This document shows, piece after piece, positions 27,351 to 34,706 of a DNA stretch of 54,847 bases. A model generated the notes under the pieces. The model saw only the letters and a list, made by a program, of their open reading frames with translations, searched no databases and was not told the origin of the DNA. The number at the start of each line of letters is the position of its first letter. The first letter of the stretch is position 1. The position numbers were made by a program, and so were the translations under genes. Source of the stretch: a bacterium (GTDB taxonomy: Bacteria > UBP14 > UBA6098 > B30-G16); contig JAGGRZ010000152.1 of the NCBI GenBank assembly GCA_021159335.1, positions 1-54,847 on the forward strand. Direction: 5' to 3'.

Positions 27351-28493
27351 TCAGGTCGTGGTTGCGCAAGTTATTTCAGCCTCCGACTCCTCGAGTAAAT
27401 CGTCGAGCCAGCCTGCATCAGGCTTAATCTTGAACTTAAACATCTTGCCCAGATTTGAGGGGTCCTTAGCCTGGTGATACTTAAAGTATATTTCATCGTC
27501 GATTATACCTAAAATTTCTATCTTTCCAGTGCGATGCGACATAGCGTATTTAAATCGCTTGCTGTGTCCATCGAGCATCTTCTTCGCCTCCTCCACGATC
27601 CTCACGCCCTCGACGAGAGGCACCTGAAAATGATGCTTAACGCGCATTACAGGTCGGCATTGGAAAACATAGTATGGGACCACGCCGATTCTTACGAGTT
27701 CTCGCATCAAAGTCGCCAGAACCTTTGGGTCATCGTTCACGCCCCGAAGCAGAACCGTTTGATTGCTTATTATTACTCCCGCATCGAGAACCTTTTGCAC
27801 GGCTTCAGTGGATTGGGGGGTTATCTCTTTTGGGTGGTTAAAATGTGTAACAAGATAGAGTCTTTTGCCGTTTTTACTCGAATATTCTCGGAAAATTTCG
27901 ATCAACTCACTATCATCTATTATGCGCATAGGAAATGTTACAGGCACTCGTGAGCCGATTCGCACGAACTCAAGGTGGTCAATGTTCCAGAGCATTTCAA
28001 GAAGTTTTCTTATTATTTCGTTGGGAAGCGTTAGCGGGTCACCACCGCTTATTAAGACATTGTTTATTTCAGGGTGTTTGCTTATGTAGTCAGCCGCTGC
28101 CTCGAGCCGTCTTAATATTTCCTTGTTAGGGAGTCCAACCAATCTCTTTCTGAAGCAGAATCTGCAATACATGGCACATCTGTTCGTTGCGAGTAGAAGG
28201 GCAGTCTGCGAATACTTGTGCTGCAACCCCGTTAGCTTCGTATTTTCCTGCTCGCCGCTGGTATCATATGAACCTATCTGAACGAACTCATCTACTGACG
28301 GAACCGCCATCCGCCATATAGGGTCATCGGGGCTTGGCTTCTCAATCAGTGATAGATAGTATCGAGTTATGCTCATGGGATGAACTTTGGTGATCTCATC
28401 AAGCTTTTTAGCTTCGTCCTCTGGGATGTCAAAGTATTTTTTCAACTCATCTATTGTGGTGATATTTTTCTTTAATTCATCTTGCCATTTCAT
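27351..28493 (-). CDS. KamA-family radical SAM protein (lysine 2,3-aminomutase-like)
   Basis: The 380-residue protein has the radical SAM cluster motif with Cys106, Cys110 and Cys113 ([12 protein letters not shown]). The KamA-family segments [32 protein letters not shown] and [11 protein letters not shown] follow, as do YYVFQCRPV and other PLP-domain features. Members of this family either turn lysine into beta-lysine (KamA), modify elongation factor P (EpmB), or have unknown substrates. Length lies between EpmB and clostridial KamA. No efp, epmA or lysine-fermentation genes are nearby, so I do not name the substrate. It is divergent from nnr across a 299-base AT-rich gap. Confidence 0.83.
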   Translation of the reverse strand: MKWQDELKKNITTIDELKKYFDIPEDEAKKLDEITKVHPMSITRYYLSLIEKPSPDDPIWRMAVPSVDEFVQIGSYDTSGEQENTKLTGLQHKYSQTALLLATNRCAMYCRFCFRKRLVGLPNKEILRRLEAAADYISKHPEINNVLISGGDPLTLPNEIIRKLLEMLWNIDHLEFVRIGSRVPVTFPMRIIDDSELIEIFREYSSKNGKRLYLVTHFNHPKEITPQSTEAVQKVLDAGVIISNQTVLLRGVNDDPKVLATLMRELVRIGVVPYYVFQCRPVMRVKHHFQVPLVEGVRIVEEAKKMLDGHSKRFKYAMSHRTGKIEILGIIDDEIYFKYHQAKDPSNLGKMFKFKIKPDAGWLDDLLEESEAEITCATTT

Positions 28494-28792
28494 TTTTGCC
28501 CTCCATTTATTTATCGTTCAATAAAACAACTTTATTTGAAACCGCCAATTTAAGCAGCCGAAAAACCTAAAACGCCCTTCGCGAGTTATAATTGAGTAAT
28601 TACAACAACTCAGTTAGTAACTGGCAGGAACGCCTTAATAAAATTAATACATAATGGTCAAATTTGTCAAGAAAAAATTTGCAACTCTTTTTATGATAAT
28701 ATGTTATATCGACAAGAATATTTTTTATGTTTCAAATTTATTATTTGCTAAGGATGAATTTTAAGTTAAACTTTGTTAAACAGGAGGTTAAA
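28494..28792. other. AT-rich divergent intergenic region between the KamA-like gene and nnr
   Basis: This 299-base stretch holds no gene I can support. It contains a minus-strand TTGACA promoter candidate for the KamA-like gene and the nnr leader with AGGAGG at 28783-28788. A weak short inverted repeat around 28594-28615 is too small to call a regulatory RNA. I see no riboswitch. Confidence 0.5.
28644..28670 (-). promoter_or_regulatory. Candidate promoter for the KamA-like gene
   Basis: TTGACA (28665-28670), 15-base spacer, TATTAA (28644-28649), read on the minus strand. The spacer is short by one or two bases and the leader would be about 140 bases. Confidence 0.35.
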
Positions 28793-30433
28793 ATGAGACT
28801 TTGCACGACTTCACAGATGAAAAATCTTGATAGATTGACCATAGAGAAGTATGGAATACCCGGCGATGTGCTGATGGAGCGTGCTGGAAGGTGGGTTGCG
28901 CTCGTGGCTGTTAATCTAATCGAATCGGATATAATGAAAAGGATAGTTGTTCTTGCTGGTCGGGGAAACAATGGCGGTGACGGTTGGGTTGCTGCTCGGT
29001 ATTTGAGGAAAGCTGGATTCAATGTTTCCGTTGTGCTCGTCGCCGACCCCGATAAGCTTGCCGGTGATGCCAAACTTAATTTCGAAAGAGCTTTAGAATC
29101 GGGTGTTGAGTGGTTGCGATTTGAGGATGAAATTCCAGAAGCGGATTTATATATAGATGCGCTACTCGGCACGGGAATAACAGGTGCACCGAGAGGTGAG
29201 ATAGCCAAAGCAATTGAGAAGCTTAACACGAAAACCAAAAAGGATAAATCGTTCATCATAGCTGTTGACATTCCATCAGGAGTTAACACTGATGACGGTT
29301 CAGCGCCTGACCCGGTGGTTGATGCCTATGCGACCGTTACTTTCGGTTTTCCGAAATTGGGGCAGTTCATTCATCCCGGGAGAGGCAAGGTTGGAAAACT
29401 TTATGTAGCTGACATAGGGCTTTCCGCGAAAGCGATGGACGAGACTCCGGTAACATTCGAGCTTTCTACGCTTCTTGAGATGAGGAAGCTTTTGCCTGTT
29501 CGCCCGCCTGATGGTCATAAGGGAACATTCGGCAAAGGATTAATAATTGGCGGTTCAGCTGGGATGACGGGCGCCGTGGTTATGGCATCCAAGGCGTTTT
29601 TGAGGTCGGGTGCAGGGTTGTGTTATGCTGCTGTGCCCCGTTCGCTCGTGGATGTTGTGGATGCTGGTGCCGTGGAAACAGTTGTTTTGCCAATGCCTGA
29701 GGTGAGGAAGAAACGCTGCCACACGCTTAGAGCATTGGGCGAGTTGCATAAAGTTGTGGAGAATGTCGATGTAATCGCCATAGGTCCCGGTCTCGGGCGA
29801 CATCACGAAACCACTGAGATGGTGAGGCGATTTCTCGTGAGGTTAACTAAACCTGTCGTTATAGATGCTGATGCCCTCAATGCGTTGGCGGGCTATAAAG
29901 ACGATATTATCCCGCGGATTATCGCGCCATCTGTGATGACGCCACACTTCGGTGAACTTTCGCGGATTCTTGAAATGCCTATCGATACAATAAAAAGTGA
30001 GCGTTTTATAAGAGCAGGGGAATGGGCGAAATATTTGTTTACGGTTCTTGTTGTCAAGGGTAACCCGACGCTTATTGCTGCTGAGGGTAAGCCGGTGTGG
30101 ATAAACCCGACAGGAAATGACGGCATGGCGACCGGCGGAAGTGGCGATGCGCTTACGGGGCTTATCGCGGGGTTCATGGCGCAGGGGCTTTCCCCATTTG
30201 ATGCTGCAAAACTTGGTGCGTTTGTTCATGGTTTGGCTGGTGACATTGCCGCCGAATACTATGGTAGACGCTCGATGACTGCTATGGACATAGTTGAAGC
30301 TATACCTGATGCGATTCTGGCGGACCTTGAACTTGAGACACTAACGGAGAAGGAATATTCTTCTGAATTCGATTTTTCCTACGAGAAGACGAAACTTTTC
30401 GAAGGCTGTTACTATTTAAGTGCGGAGTTTTAG
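28793..30433 (+). CDS. nnr: Bifunctional NAD(P)H-hydrate epimerase / ADP-dependent NAD(P)H-hydrate dehydratase
   Basis: The 546-residue protein repairs hydrated NADH and NADPH. The N-terminal YjeF/NnrE epimerase half (about 1-215) has GRGNNGGDGWVAARYL and VDIPSGVNTDDG. The C-terminal ribokinase-fold NnrD dehydratase half (about 225-510) has GGSAGMTGAVVMA, IGPGLGRH and the ATP-site TGGSGDALTGLIAGFMAQG. The fused arrangement is the usual bacterial one. The start is the ATG at 28793, preceded by AGGAGG; an upstream in-frame start 22 codons earlier lacks a binding site and would add an unusual hydrophobic extension. It converges on the rpmG terminator. Confidence 0.93.
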   Translation: MRLCTTSQMKNLDRLTIEKYGIPGDVLMERAGRWVALVAVNLIESDIMKRIVVLAGRGNNGGDGWVAARYLRKAGFNVSVVLVADPDKLAGDAKLNFERALESGVEWLRFEDEIPEADLYIDALLGTGITGAPRGEIAKAIEKLNTKTKKDKSFIIAVDIPSGVNTDDGSAPDPVVDAYATVTFGFPKLGQFIHPGRGKVGKLYVADIGLSAKAMDETPVTFELSTLLEMRKLLPVRPPDGHKGTFGKGLIIGGSAGMTGAVVMASKAFLRSGAGLCYAAVPRSLVDVVDAGAVETVVLPMPEVRKKRCHTLRALGELHKVVENVDVIAIGPGLGRHHETTEMVRRFLVRLTKPVVIDADALNALAGYKDDIIPRIIAPSVMTPHFGELSRILEMPIDTIKSERFIRAGEWAKYLFTVLVVKGNPTLIAAEGKPVWINPTGNDGMATGGSGDALTGLIAGFMAQGLSPFDAAKLGAFVHGLAGDIAAEYYGRRSMTAMDIVEAIPDAILADLELETLTEKEYSSEFDFSYEKTKLFEGCYYLSAEF

Positions 30434-30440
30434 GTTCTTT

Positions 30441-30476
30441 AAGCAAATAAAAAAGCCCGAGCATTGCGCCCGGGCT
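30441..30476 (-). terminator. Intrinsic terminator of the tRNA-tuf-rpmG operon
   Basis: A 23-base hairpin at 30454-30476 pairs AGCCCG with CGGGCT plus two further GC pairs around one mismatch and a five-base loop. On the minus strand it is followed by a T-rich run (30441-30453). No T-run follows on the plus strand, so it serves the rpmG side, 24 bases after its stop. Confidence 0.85.
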
Positions 30477-30500
30477 CAACAGGGGGTTACAAACAACTTA

Positions 30501-30671
30501 TCAGCGAGTTTCCTTGTGCAGTGTGTGTTTTCGGCATTTAGGGCAATACTTCTTCAGCTGCAGCCTGTCTGGAGTGTTCTGCCTGTTTTTCTCGGTGACA
30601 TAGTTTCTGGACTTGCACACGGTGCACTCAAGAATTATTATCTCGCGCTTCGATTTGCCTTTTTTCGCCAT
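30501..30671 (-). CDS. rpmG: 50S ribosomal protein L33
   Basis: This is a short gene of 56 codons plus stop. The product starts [19 protein letters not shown] and carries two zinc-ribbon pairs, Cys16/Cys19 and Cys43/Cys46 (YCPKCRKHT). It is the zinc-binding form of L33 in the large ribosomal subunit. It begins 27 bases after the tuf stop and is followed by a terminator, so tuf and rpmG form the end of the operon. secE and nusG, which commonly come next, are absent here. Confidence 0.93.
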   Translation of the reverse strand: MAKKGKSKREIIILECTVCKSRNYVTEKNRQNTPDRLQLKKYCPKCRKHTLHKETR

Positions 30672-30698
30672 AGTTCGCGTCCTAATCGTGTGTGGTTA

Positions 30699-31907
30699 TT
30701 ATTCTATAATGTCTGTTACCACACCGGCTCCGATAGTCTTACCGCCTTCACGAATAGCGAATCTGAGCCCTTTCTCCATGGCGACAGGATAAAGGAGCTC
30801 GACTTCCATATTGACTCTATCGCCAGGCATAACCATCTCGACACCCTCTGGGAGCTTTATCGTGCCAGTTACATCGGTGGTCCTGAAGTAGAACTGTGGT
30901 CTATATCCGCTGAAGAATGGCTTGTGACGACCGCCTTCCTCCGGTTTCAGAACATAAACCTCACCCTTGAATATTCTATGCGGTGTCGTGGTTCCAGGTG
31001 CGGCGAGGACCATTCCGCGCTCAACCTCATCTTTTTCGATTCCTCTTAGAAGCACTCCGACATTGTCGCCAGCTTCTGCGTAATCAAGAACTTTTCTGAA
31101 CATCTCGAGTGATGTGGCAACAGTCTTCCTCGTTGGACCCAGCCCCACTATCTCAACCTCATCACCGGGCCGAATAACACCTCGCTCAACTCTTCCGGTA
31201 ACTACTGTTCCTCTACCTGTTATGGAGAAAATATCCTCTATAGGCATCAGGAATGGCTTGTCTTTTTCTCTCACAGGTGTCGGAATGTATTCATCTATAG
31301 CCTCGATAAGTTCGAGAATAGGCTTGAATGCAGGATGATCTATGGGTGCATTAGGGTCAAGTCCGACATTCATTGCCTCAAGGGCACTGCCTCTTATAAC
31401 CGGAACCTCATCGCCGGGATAACCATATTTGTTGAGCAGGTCTCTTACCTCCATTTCAACGAGATCAATAAGCTCTGGGTCGTCTACCATATCTGTCTTA
31501 TTAAGAAAGACGACTATAGCAGGCACATTAACCTGTCTTGCGAGGAGAATGTGCTCTCTTGTCTGAGGCATTGGACCATCGTAAGCGGACACAACGAGTA
31601 TTGCGCCGTCCATCTGGGCAGCGCCTGTTATCATATTTTTAATATAGTCAGCGTGTCCAGGGCAATCTATGTGAGCATAATGCCTTTTTTCGGTTTCGTA
31701 TTCTACATGCGCGGTATTAATGGTTATACCTCTTGCTTTTTCCTCTGGGGCGTTGTCGATGGAATCGAATGTCCTGACCTCAGCAAGGTTTTTCCTTGCC
31801 AGAACCATAGTTATAGCTGCGGTAAGGGTCGTCTTACCGTGGTCGATATGACCTATAGTGCCCACATTAACATGCGGCTTCGTCCTTACGAACTTTTCCT
31901 TAGCCAT
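30699..31907 (-). CDS. tuf: Elongation factor Tu
   Basis: The 402-residue GTPase brings aminoacyl-tRNA to the ribosome. G-domain motifs are GHIDHGKTT (near 19-27), the switch I segment [26 protein letters not shown] (near 85) and NKTD. Domains 2 and 3 follow, ending [13 protein letters not shown] and [14 protein letters not shown]. It is full length. AGGAGGT lies before the ATG. It is the first protein gene after the four-tRNA cluster and also has its own promoter candidate. Confidence 0.98.
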   Translation of the reverse strand: MAKEKFVRTKPHVNVGTIGHIDHGKTTLTAAITMVLARKNLAEVRTFDSIDNAPEEKARGITINTAHVEYETEKRHYAHIDCPGHADYIKNMITGAAQMDGAILVVSAYDGPMPQTREHILLARQVNVPAIVVFLNKTDMVDDPELIDLVEMEVRDLLNKYGYPGDEVPVIRGSALEAMNVGLDPNAPIDHPAFKPILELIEAIDEYIPTPVREKDKPFLMPIEDIFSITGRGTVVTGRVERGVIRPGDEVEIVGLGPTRKTVATSLEMFRKVLDYAEAGDNVGVLLRGIEKDEVERGMVLAAPGTTTPHRIFKGEVYVLKPEEGGRHKPFFSGYRPQFYFRTTDVTGTIKLPEGVEMVMPGDRVNMEVELLYPVAMEKGLRFAIREGGKTIGAGVVTDIIE

Positions 31908-31976
31908 TTTGCTTCTACCTCCTCTCCTTTACGATTTTTTGATTATTTTCTTGATTAATCAATAAATTGTCAACGA

Positions 31977-32004
31977 TTAATAATTAATTTGTTTGTTTTG
32001 TCAA
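31977..32004 (-). promoter_or_regulatory. Candidate promoter for tuf
   Basis: TTGACA (31999-32004), 16-base spacer, TATTAA (31977-31982) on the minus strand, between tRNA-Thr(GGT) and tuf. A second TTGACA at 31968-31973 has only a poor -10 partner. It would allow tuf expression independent of the tRNAs. Confidence 0.5.
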
Positions 32005-32051
32005 TAGTTTTTGTGAATTTATATGAAATTTTGTGCTTATATTCACTAAAT

Positions 32052-32124
32052 AGCCCACTCCCGGACTTGAACCGGGGACCACTTCCTTACCAAGGAAGTG
32101 CTCTACCGACTGAGCTAAGTGGGC
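32052..32124 (-). tRNA. tRNA-Thr (anticodon GGT)
   Basis: Full cloverleaf on the minus strand: acceptor GCCCACT/AGTGGGC, D-arm AGCTCAGTCGGTAGAGC, anticodon stem CTTCC/GGAAG around TTGGTAA, T-loop GGTTCAAGTCC. CCA is not encoded and the discriminator is T. It is the last tRNA before tuf, matching the position of thrT in the classic thrU-tyrU-glyT-thrT-tufB operon. Confidence 0.95.
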
Positions 32125-32207
32125 CTAAAATATTCTGAGCAAAACTATAATGCCTTATTTTTCCAATTCAAGTATTTTCTGCTTTTTAAGCCCTGAAATT
32201 TATTATA

Positions 32208-32281
32208 AGCGGGAGACGGGACTCGAACCCGCAACCCTCAGCTTGGAAGGCTGATGCTCTAGCCAATTGAGCTACTCCCGC
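32208..32281 (-). tRNA. tRNA-Gly (anticodon TCC)
   Basis: Cloverleaf on the minus strand with acceptor GCGGGAG/CTCCCGC, anticodon stem TCAGC/GCTGA around CTTCCAA, and T-loop GGTTCGAGTCC. The discriminator is T and CCA is not encoded. Its 5' end at 32281 lies one base from the inverted repeat of the inserted element. Confidence 0.95.
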
Positions 32282-32282
32282 A

Positions 32283-32321
32283 AGTTAGTTGTTAGTCAAA
32301 AGTCATAAGTCAAATGTCTAA
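32283..32321 (+). repeat. Left terminal inverted repeat with 7-base internal period
   Basis: It starts AGTTAGTTGTTAGTC at 32283 and continues as heptamers AGTCAAA, AGTCATA, AGTCAAA, TGTCTAA. It pairs with the right repeat with only a few mismatches and two gaps. The last bases reach the stop of the four-helix-bundle gene (32324). Confidence 0.75.
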
Positions 32322-32323
32322 AG

Positions 32324-32683
32324 CTAAAAATTATTTTTTAAGCTTCTTATCAAACCATTGACCATCATAATCTGTTCTAAAATTTTTGAACAGACAAGTT
32401 TAAAATCATTATCTGAAATGAAATTTAATCTTTTACATAGCTCGAAAAGCGTTTCCAGTTCATATAACGAACCCCTAGCAATGTACAGGAACTTTACGAA
32501 TTCTTTGTCGCTTCCCCGGCCGCTTCCCTCCGCAATATTAGATGGAATTGAAATAGCTGCTCTTTGAATCTGAGAAATCAAATTGAAACTCTCGCTTTTG
32601 GGGAGTTTCTCAGTCAACTTATAAGCTACTGAAACTAACTCGACCCCTTTCTGCCAAACATCCAATTTTTTGTAATTATTCAT
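32324..32683 (-). CDS. Four helix bundle protein, 23S rRNA intervening-sequence protein family
   Basis: The 119-residue protein begins MNNYKKLDVWQKGVELVSVA and carries the family hallmarks SQIQRAAISIPSNIAEGSGR (about 57-76), then FVKFLYIARGSLYELETLF. It should fold as a four-helix bundle that forms pentamers, with basic surfaces thought to bind nucleic acid. Relatives are encoded in 23S rRNA intervening sequences, in scattered chromosomal copies, and as the accessory protein Avd of diversity-generating retroelements. AAGGA lies before the ATG. It sits between tRNA-Tyr and tRNA-Gly with inverted repeats on both sides, and would be read from the tRNA promoter. Function is unknown; no reverse transcriptase or variable repeat is present. 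Confidence 0.9.
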   Translation of the reverse strand: MNNYKKLDVWQKGVELVSVAYKLTEKLPKSESFNLISQIQRAAISIPSNIAEGSGRGSDKEFVKFLYIARGSLYELETLFELCKRLNFISDNDFKLVCSKILEQIMMVNGLIRSLKNNF

Positions 32684-32695
32684 TAATCTTTCCTT

Positions 32696-32732
32696 GTTAC
32701 TTTGGACTTTTGGCTATGGACTTCTGACTAAC
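32696..32732 (-). repeat. Right terminal inverted repeat with 7-base internal period
   Basis: Read on the minus strand from the tRNA-Tyr end it runs AGTTAGTCAGAAGTCC, then heptamer-like units ending AGCCAAA and AGTCCAA. It is the inverted partner of 32283-32321. It touches the tRNA-Tyr discriminator base. Confidence 0.75.
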
Positions 32733-32816
32733 TGGTGGGGGGTGGATTCGAACCACCGAAGGCATTACGCCAGCAGATTTACAGTCTGCCCCCGTTGGCC
32801 ACTTGGGTACCCCACC
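32733..32816 (-). tRNA. tRNA-Tyr (anticodon GTA)
   Basis: An 84-base tRNA on the minus strand with long variable arm. The acceptor is GGTGGGG/CCCCACC with discriminator A. The anticodon stem GCAGA/TCTGC encloses CTGTAAA, and the T-loop is GGTTCGAATCC. CCA is not encoded. It is second in the operon, as tyrU in enterobacteria. Confidence 0.95.
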
Positions 32817-32874
32817 AGAAATTTGTAATATATCAATTCGAACTCTTTATGCAATAACCTTTCAATGAACCCCA

Positions 32875-32947
32875 AGCTGGCGGAGGGATTTGAACCCCCG
32901 ACCGGCTGATTACAAATCAGCTGCTCTACCACCTGAGCTACGCCAGC
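32875..32947 (-). tRNA. tRNA-Thr (anticodon TGT)
   Basis: Cloverleaf on the minus strand: acceptor GCTGGCG/CGCCAGC, anticodon stem GCTGA/TCAGC around TTTGTAA, T-loop GGTTCAAATCC. The discriminator is T and CCA is not encoded. It is the first gene of the tRNA-tuf operon, as thrU in E. coli. Confidence 0.95.
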
Positions 32948-32958
32948 TTCAGACTAAT

Positions 32959-32987
32959 TATTTATTAAGCACAGTCCCCTTTGTCAA
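32959..32987 (-). promoter_or_regulatory. Promoter of the tRNA-tuf operon
   Basis: TTGACA (32982-32987), 17-base spacer, TAAATA (32959-32964), just upstream of tRNA-Thr(TGT) on the minus strand. The -35 is perfect; the -10 is weak. Confidence 0.5.
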
Positions 32988-33062
32988 GTCCTATGTTTGG
33001 TGAGATTTATGGTTGCGAATATAGATGATATTGCGATATTTTACGGCTGAAAGGAGCTTTTA

Positions 33063-33749
33063 GTGGTGAAATTTAACGACCCAAAAAGTAACACAGAAAA
33101 GCTTAAGGAATTCGTTGAAAGCAAACTATTTGTGCCGTTGTTCGGTGTTGCCACTACATCGGGACTCCCTTTTCACGAGGAAATAGCCCAGCTTAAAGAA
33201 AAGTTCCCTTTCGTTGTCGTTATAGGTTATAAAGTTTCCTATGCCATTACTGACACGCTTGTGGATGGTCCGAACAAGCTCTATTTCGCGCATTACAGGC
33301 AGTTAAATTATCAGCTTGACAGGGCGGCAACAATAATCGCTCAGTGGATTGAGCTTAAGGGCTATGGCGCGGTTCCCATACCCGCAAGTCAAACCATAGA
33401 TTGGGAGCGTCAACTGGGGCACTTCTCGCATAGGCATGCAGCGGTGGCGGCTGGTTTGGCTTTCTGGGGAAGGAACAATCTCGCCATAACGCCCGAGTTT
33501 GGTGCGCATCAAAGATGGGCGAGCATTCTTACTGACATGCCTCTTGTTGCCGGCAAACCGCTAAAAATGGATTGCGGGGAATGCAGAGCCTGTATTACCG
33601 CCTGTCCGGTTGGCGCAATAGGGGAGAAAAGGGAAGATTGGGATTACGAAAAATGTTTTGCAAAGCTTAAAGAATTTACAAAAAGGGGCATAGGACATTA
33701 CATATGTGGATTGTGTATTAAGCCCTGCAAAGGAAAGTTGGGCAGGTGA
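33063..33749 (+). CDS. Small double-4Fe-4S protein of the epoxyqueuosine reductase (QueG)-like group
   Basis: The 228 residues include a DUF1730-like N-terminal part and a ferredoxin-like region with CGECRACITACPVGAI (about 174-189). A second Cys set, CFAKL then CGLCIKPCKG, is near the C-terminus. This is the double-cluster layout of QueG, which removes the epoxide of epoxyqueuosine in tRNA. QueG is about 340 residues and has a cobalamin-binding region; the present protein is much shorter and lacks the tail, so it more likely belongs to the uncharacterised short relatives of anaerobes. The start is a GTG at 33063 (or the GTG directly after it), supported by AAGGAG about eight bases upstream. 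Confidence 0.72.
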   Translation: MVKFNDPKSNTEKLKEFVESKLFVPLFGVATTSGLPFHEEIAQLKEKFPFVVVIGYKVSYAITDTLVDGPNKLYFAHYRQLNYQLDRAATIIAQWIELKGYGAVPIPASQTIDWERQLGHFSHRHAAVAAGLAFWGRNNLAITPEFGAHQRWASILTDMPLVAGKPLKMDCGECRACITACPVGAIGEKREDWDYEKCFAKLKEFTKRGIGHYICGLCIKPCKGKLGR

Positions 33750-33820
33750 ATGCTTAAATTTGAGTTGTTCTTGCCGAAGTATTTTATTTAATTGTTATAT
33801 CGAAGTTAAGGGGAGGGCGC

Positions 33821-34184
33821 ATGAGTAGATTTATAATGTTTTTATCGATTTTACGAGTATGACCCGCATTCGAGTATTTTCTTCGTGCCCGAACTAATTC
33901 GATTTGGGCAGGGTTATCCGCTTGGCGCCGAAAGAGATACTGCAGTCATTTTTGTTGGCGTTCGTCAATCGCGATATATTCGCCTGGCTTTACGAGGATG
34001 GAATATTTTTGGATGTCCCAGTGTTGCTGTGGACACGGCGGACATAGGAACCATTGGCACATCTTTGCTTGGTGTTTTCGAGCAGGATACGACTGGGACA
34101 TTTATCGTCCCAGATTCTCTTCGTCCGGGGCGAGGTTACTGGTTCCTAATGGGTAATGACGGTAAAGTGATCGTGCCAAGGTGA
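33821..34184 (+). pseudogene. Decayed secreted-protein gene: signal-peptide start and C-terminal GRGYW-type remnant in different frames
   Basis: A strong GGGGAGGG site precedes an ATG at 33821 that encodes the beginning of a signal peptide (MSRFIMFLSILRV), then stops at 33860-33862. A second frame is open from 33837 to 34184. It reads YEYDPHSSIFFVPE, then RFGQGYPLG, LALRGWNIFGCP and SLRPGRGYWFLM. That pattern of a GW.(I/L)(F/I)G.P segment framed by GQGY and GRGYW is familiar from the C-terminal half of large secreted proteins of FCB-type bacteria. I infer a gene that lost its middle and shifted frame. An alternative is that only the downstream part is translated, from a GTG at 33885 with no binding site. 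Confidence 0.6.
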
Positions 34185-34206
34185 GACCGCTGAGATTAGT
34201 TCTGAA

Positions 34207-34599
34207 CTATATTGTAGAATTTCGCTGTGCACTAAATTTCCTCTTTATGAGGGTTTTCAACGATATTGCGGTGCCGAAAGTCGCGCCCAGAAAGTCGGCA
34301 AGCAAATCCAGAAGTGAACATTCTCTCCCGGGAACGAAACTTTGATGAAATTCGTCCGACAATCCATAAAGAACGGCAAGAAAAATTGAGATAAAAAGTG
34401 CTTTATTGTGGTTATTTTTGCCCTTTATTACCGAGCCGAAAATCGCTGACGACAGAGCAGCATAAACAATAAAGTGAAAAATTTTGTCCATTCCCGGAAT
34501 TTTTGGAACTCGTTCCGGAAGCGGTCGTGATGAAAGCAAAAAGACCTCAATAGCTATTACTGCGGCTGCGGTTATGTAGAATCCTCGTTTGTGTCTCAT
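34207..34599 (-). CDS. VanZ-like membrane protein
   Basis: The 130-residue protein has about four membrane segments and the VanZ signature DKIFHFIVYAALSSAIFG followed by LYGLSDEFHQSFVPGRECS and DLLADFLGATFG. VanZ-like proteins are small inner-membrane proteins; the founding member lowers teicoplanin sensitivity, but the biochemical role is unknown. I use the ATG at 34599 (MRHKRGFYITAA), with GGGAA upstream, rather than a TTG eight codons earlier. It is convergent with the decayed gene and lies alone. Confidence 0.85.
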   Translation of the reverse strand: MRHKRGFYITAAAVIAIEVFLLSSRPLPERVPKIPGMDKIFHFIVYAALSSAIFGSVIKGKNNHNKALFISIFLAVLYGLSDEFHQSFVPGRECSLLDLLADFLGATFGTAISLKTLIKRKFSAQRNSTI

Positions 34600-34706
34600 C
34601 AGAAAATTCCCGATAAAATACAAAATAAAATGTTATGACAAATAGTTTTTATTAAACCCGCTAAAAAAATTTCATCATTGAGTTTTATCGCGTGGGATTG
34701 TAAAGC

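Larger units (their letters stand above)
32283..32732 (-). mobile_element. IVS-like element: four-helix-bundle gene with terminal inverted repeats inside the tRNA operon
   Basis: The spacer between tRNA-Tyr and tRNA-Gly is filled from edge to edge by one gene and a pair of imperfect inverted repeats of about 38 bases. Both repeats start AGTTAGT at the outer edge. The ends lie within one or two bases of the neighbouring tRNA ends. In the operon transcript the repeats would pair into a long stem enclosing the gene. This is the design of the intervening sequences found in 23S rRNA genes of some bacteria, whose encoded protein belongs to the same family. There is no transposase or reverse transcriptase. 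That it is mobile or excised is inference. Confidence 0.6.

Noticed and set aside
28594-28615. Small inverted repeat upstream of nnr as a riboswitch or operator
   Set aside because: The stem has only about five base pairs with an eleven-base loop and no conserved riboswitch pattern.
28727-28792. 22-codon N-terminal extension of nnr
   Set aside because: The AGGAGG site lies directly before the ATG at 28793, and the extension does not resemble the family N-terminus.
32324-32683. Accessory (Avd) protein of a diversity-generating retroelement
   Set aside because: Avd shares this fold, but there is no reverse transcriptase, template repeat or variable repeat in the window, and the gene is bracketed by inverted repeats in a tRNA operon.
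33063-33749. Full QueG epoxyqueuosine reductase
   Set aside because: It is over 100 residues shorter and lacks the C-terminal part; only the double-cluster core is shared, so the specific name was not given.
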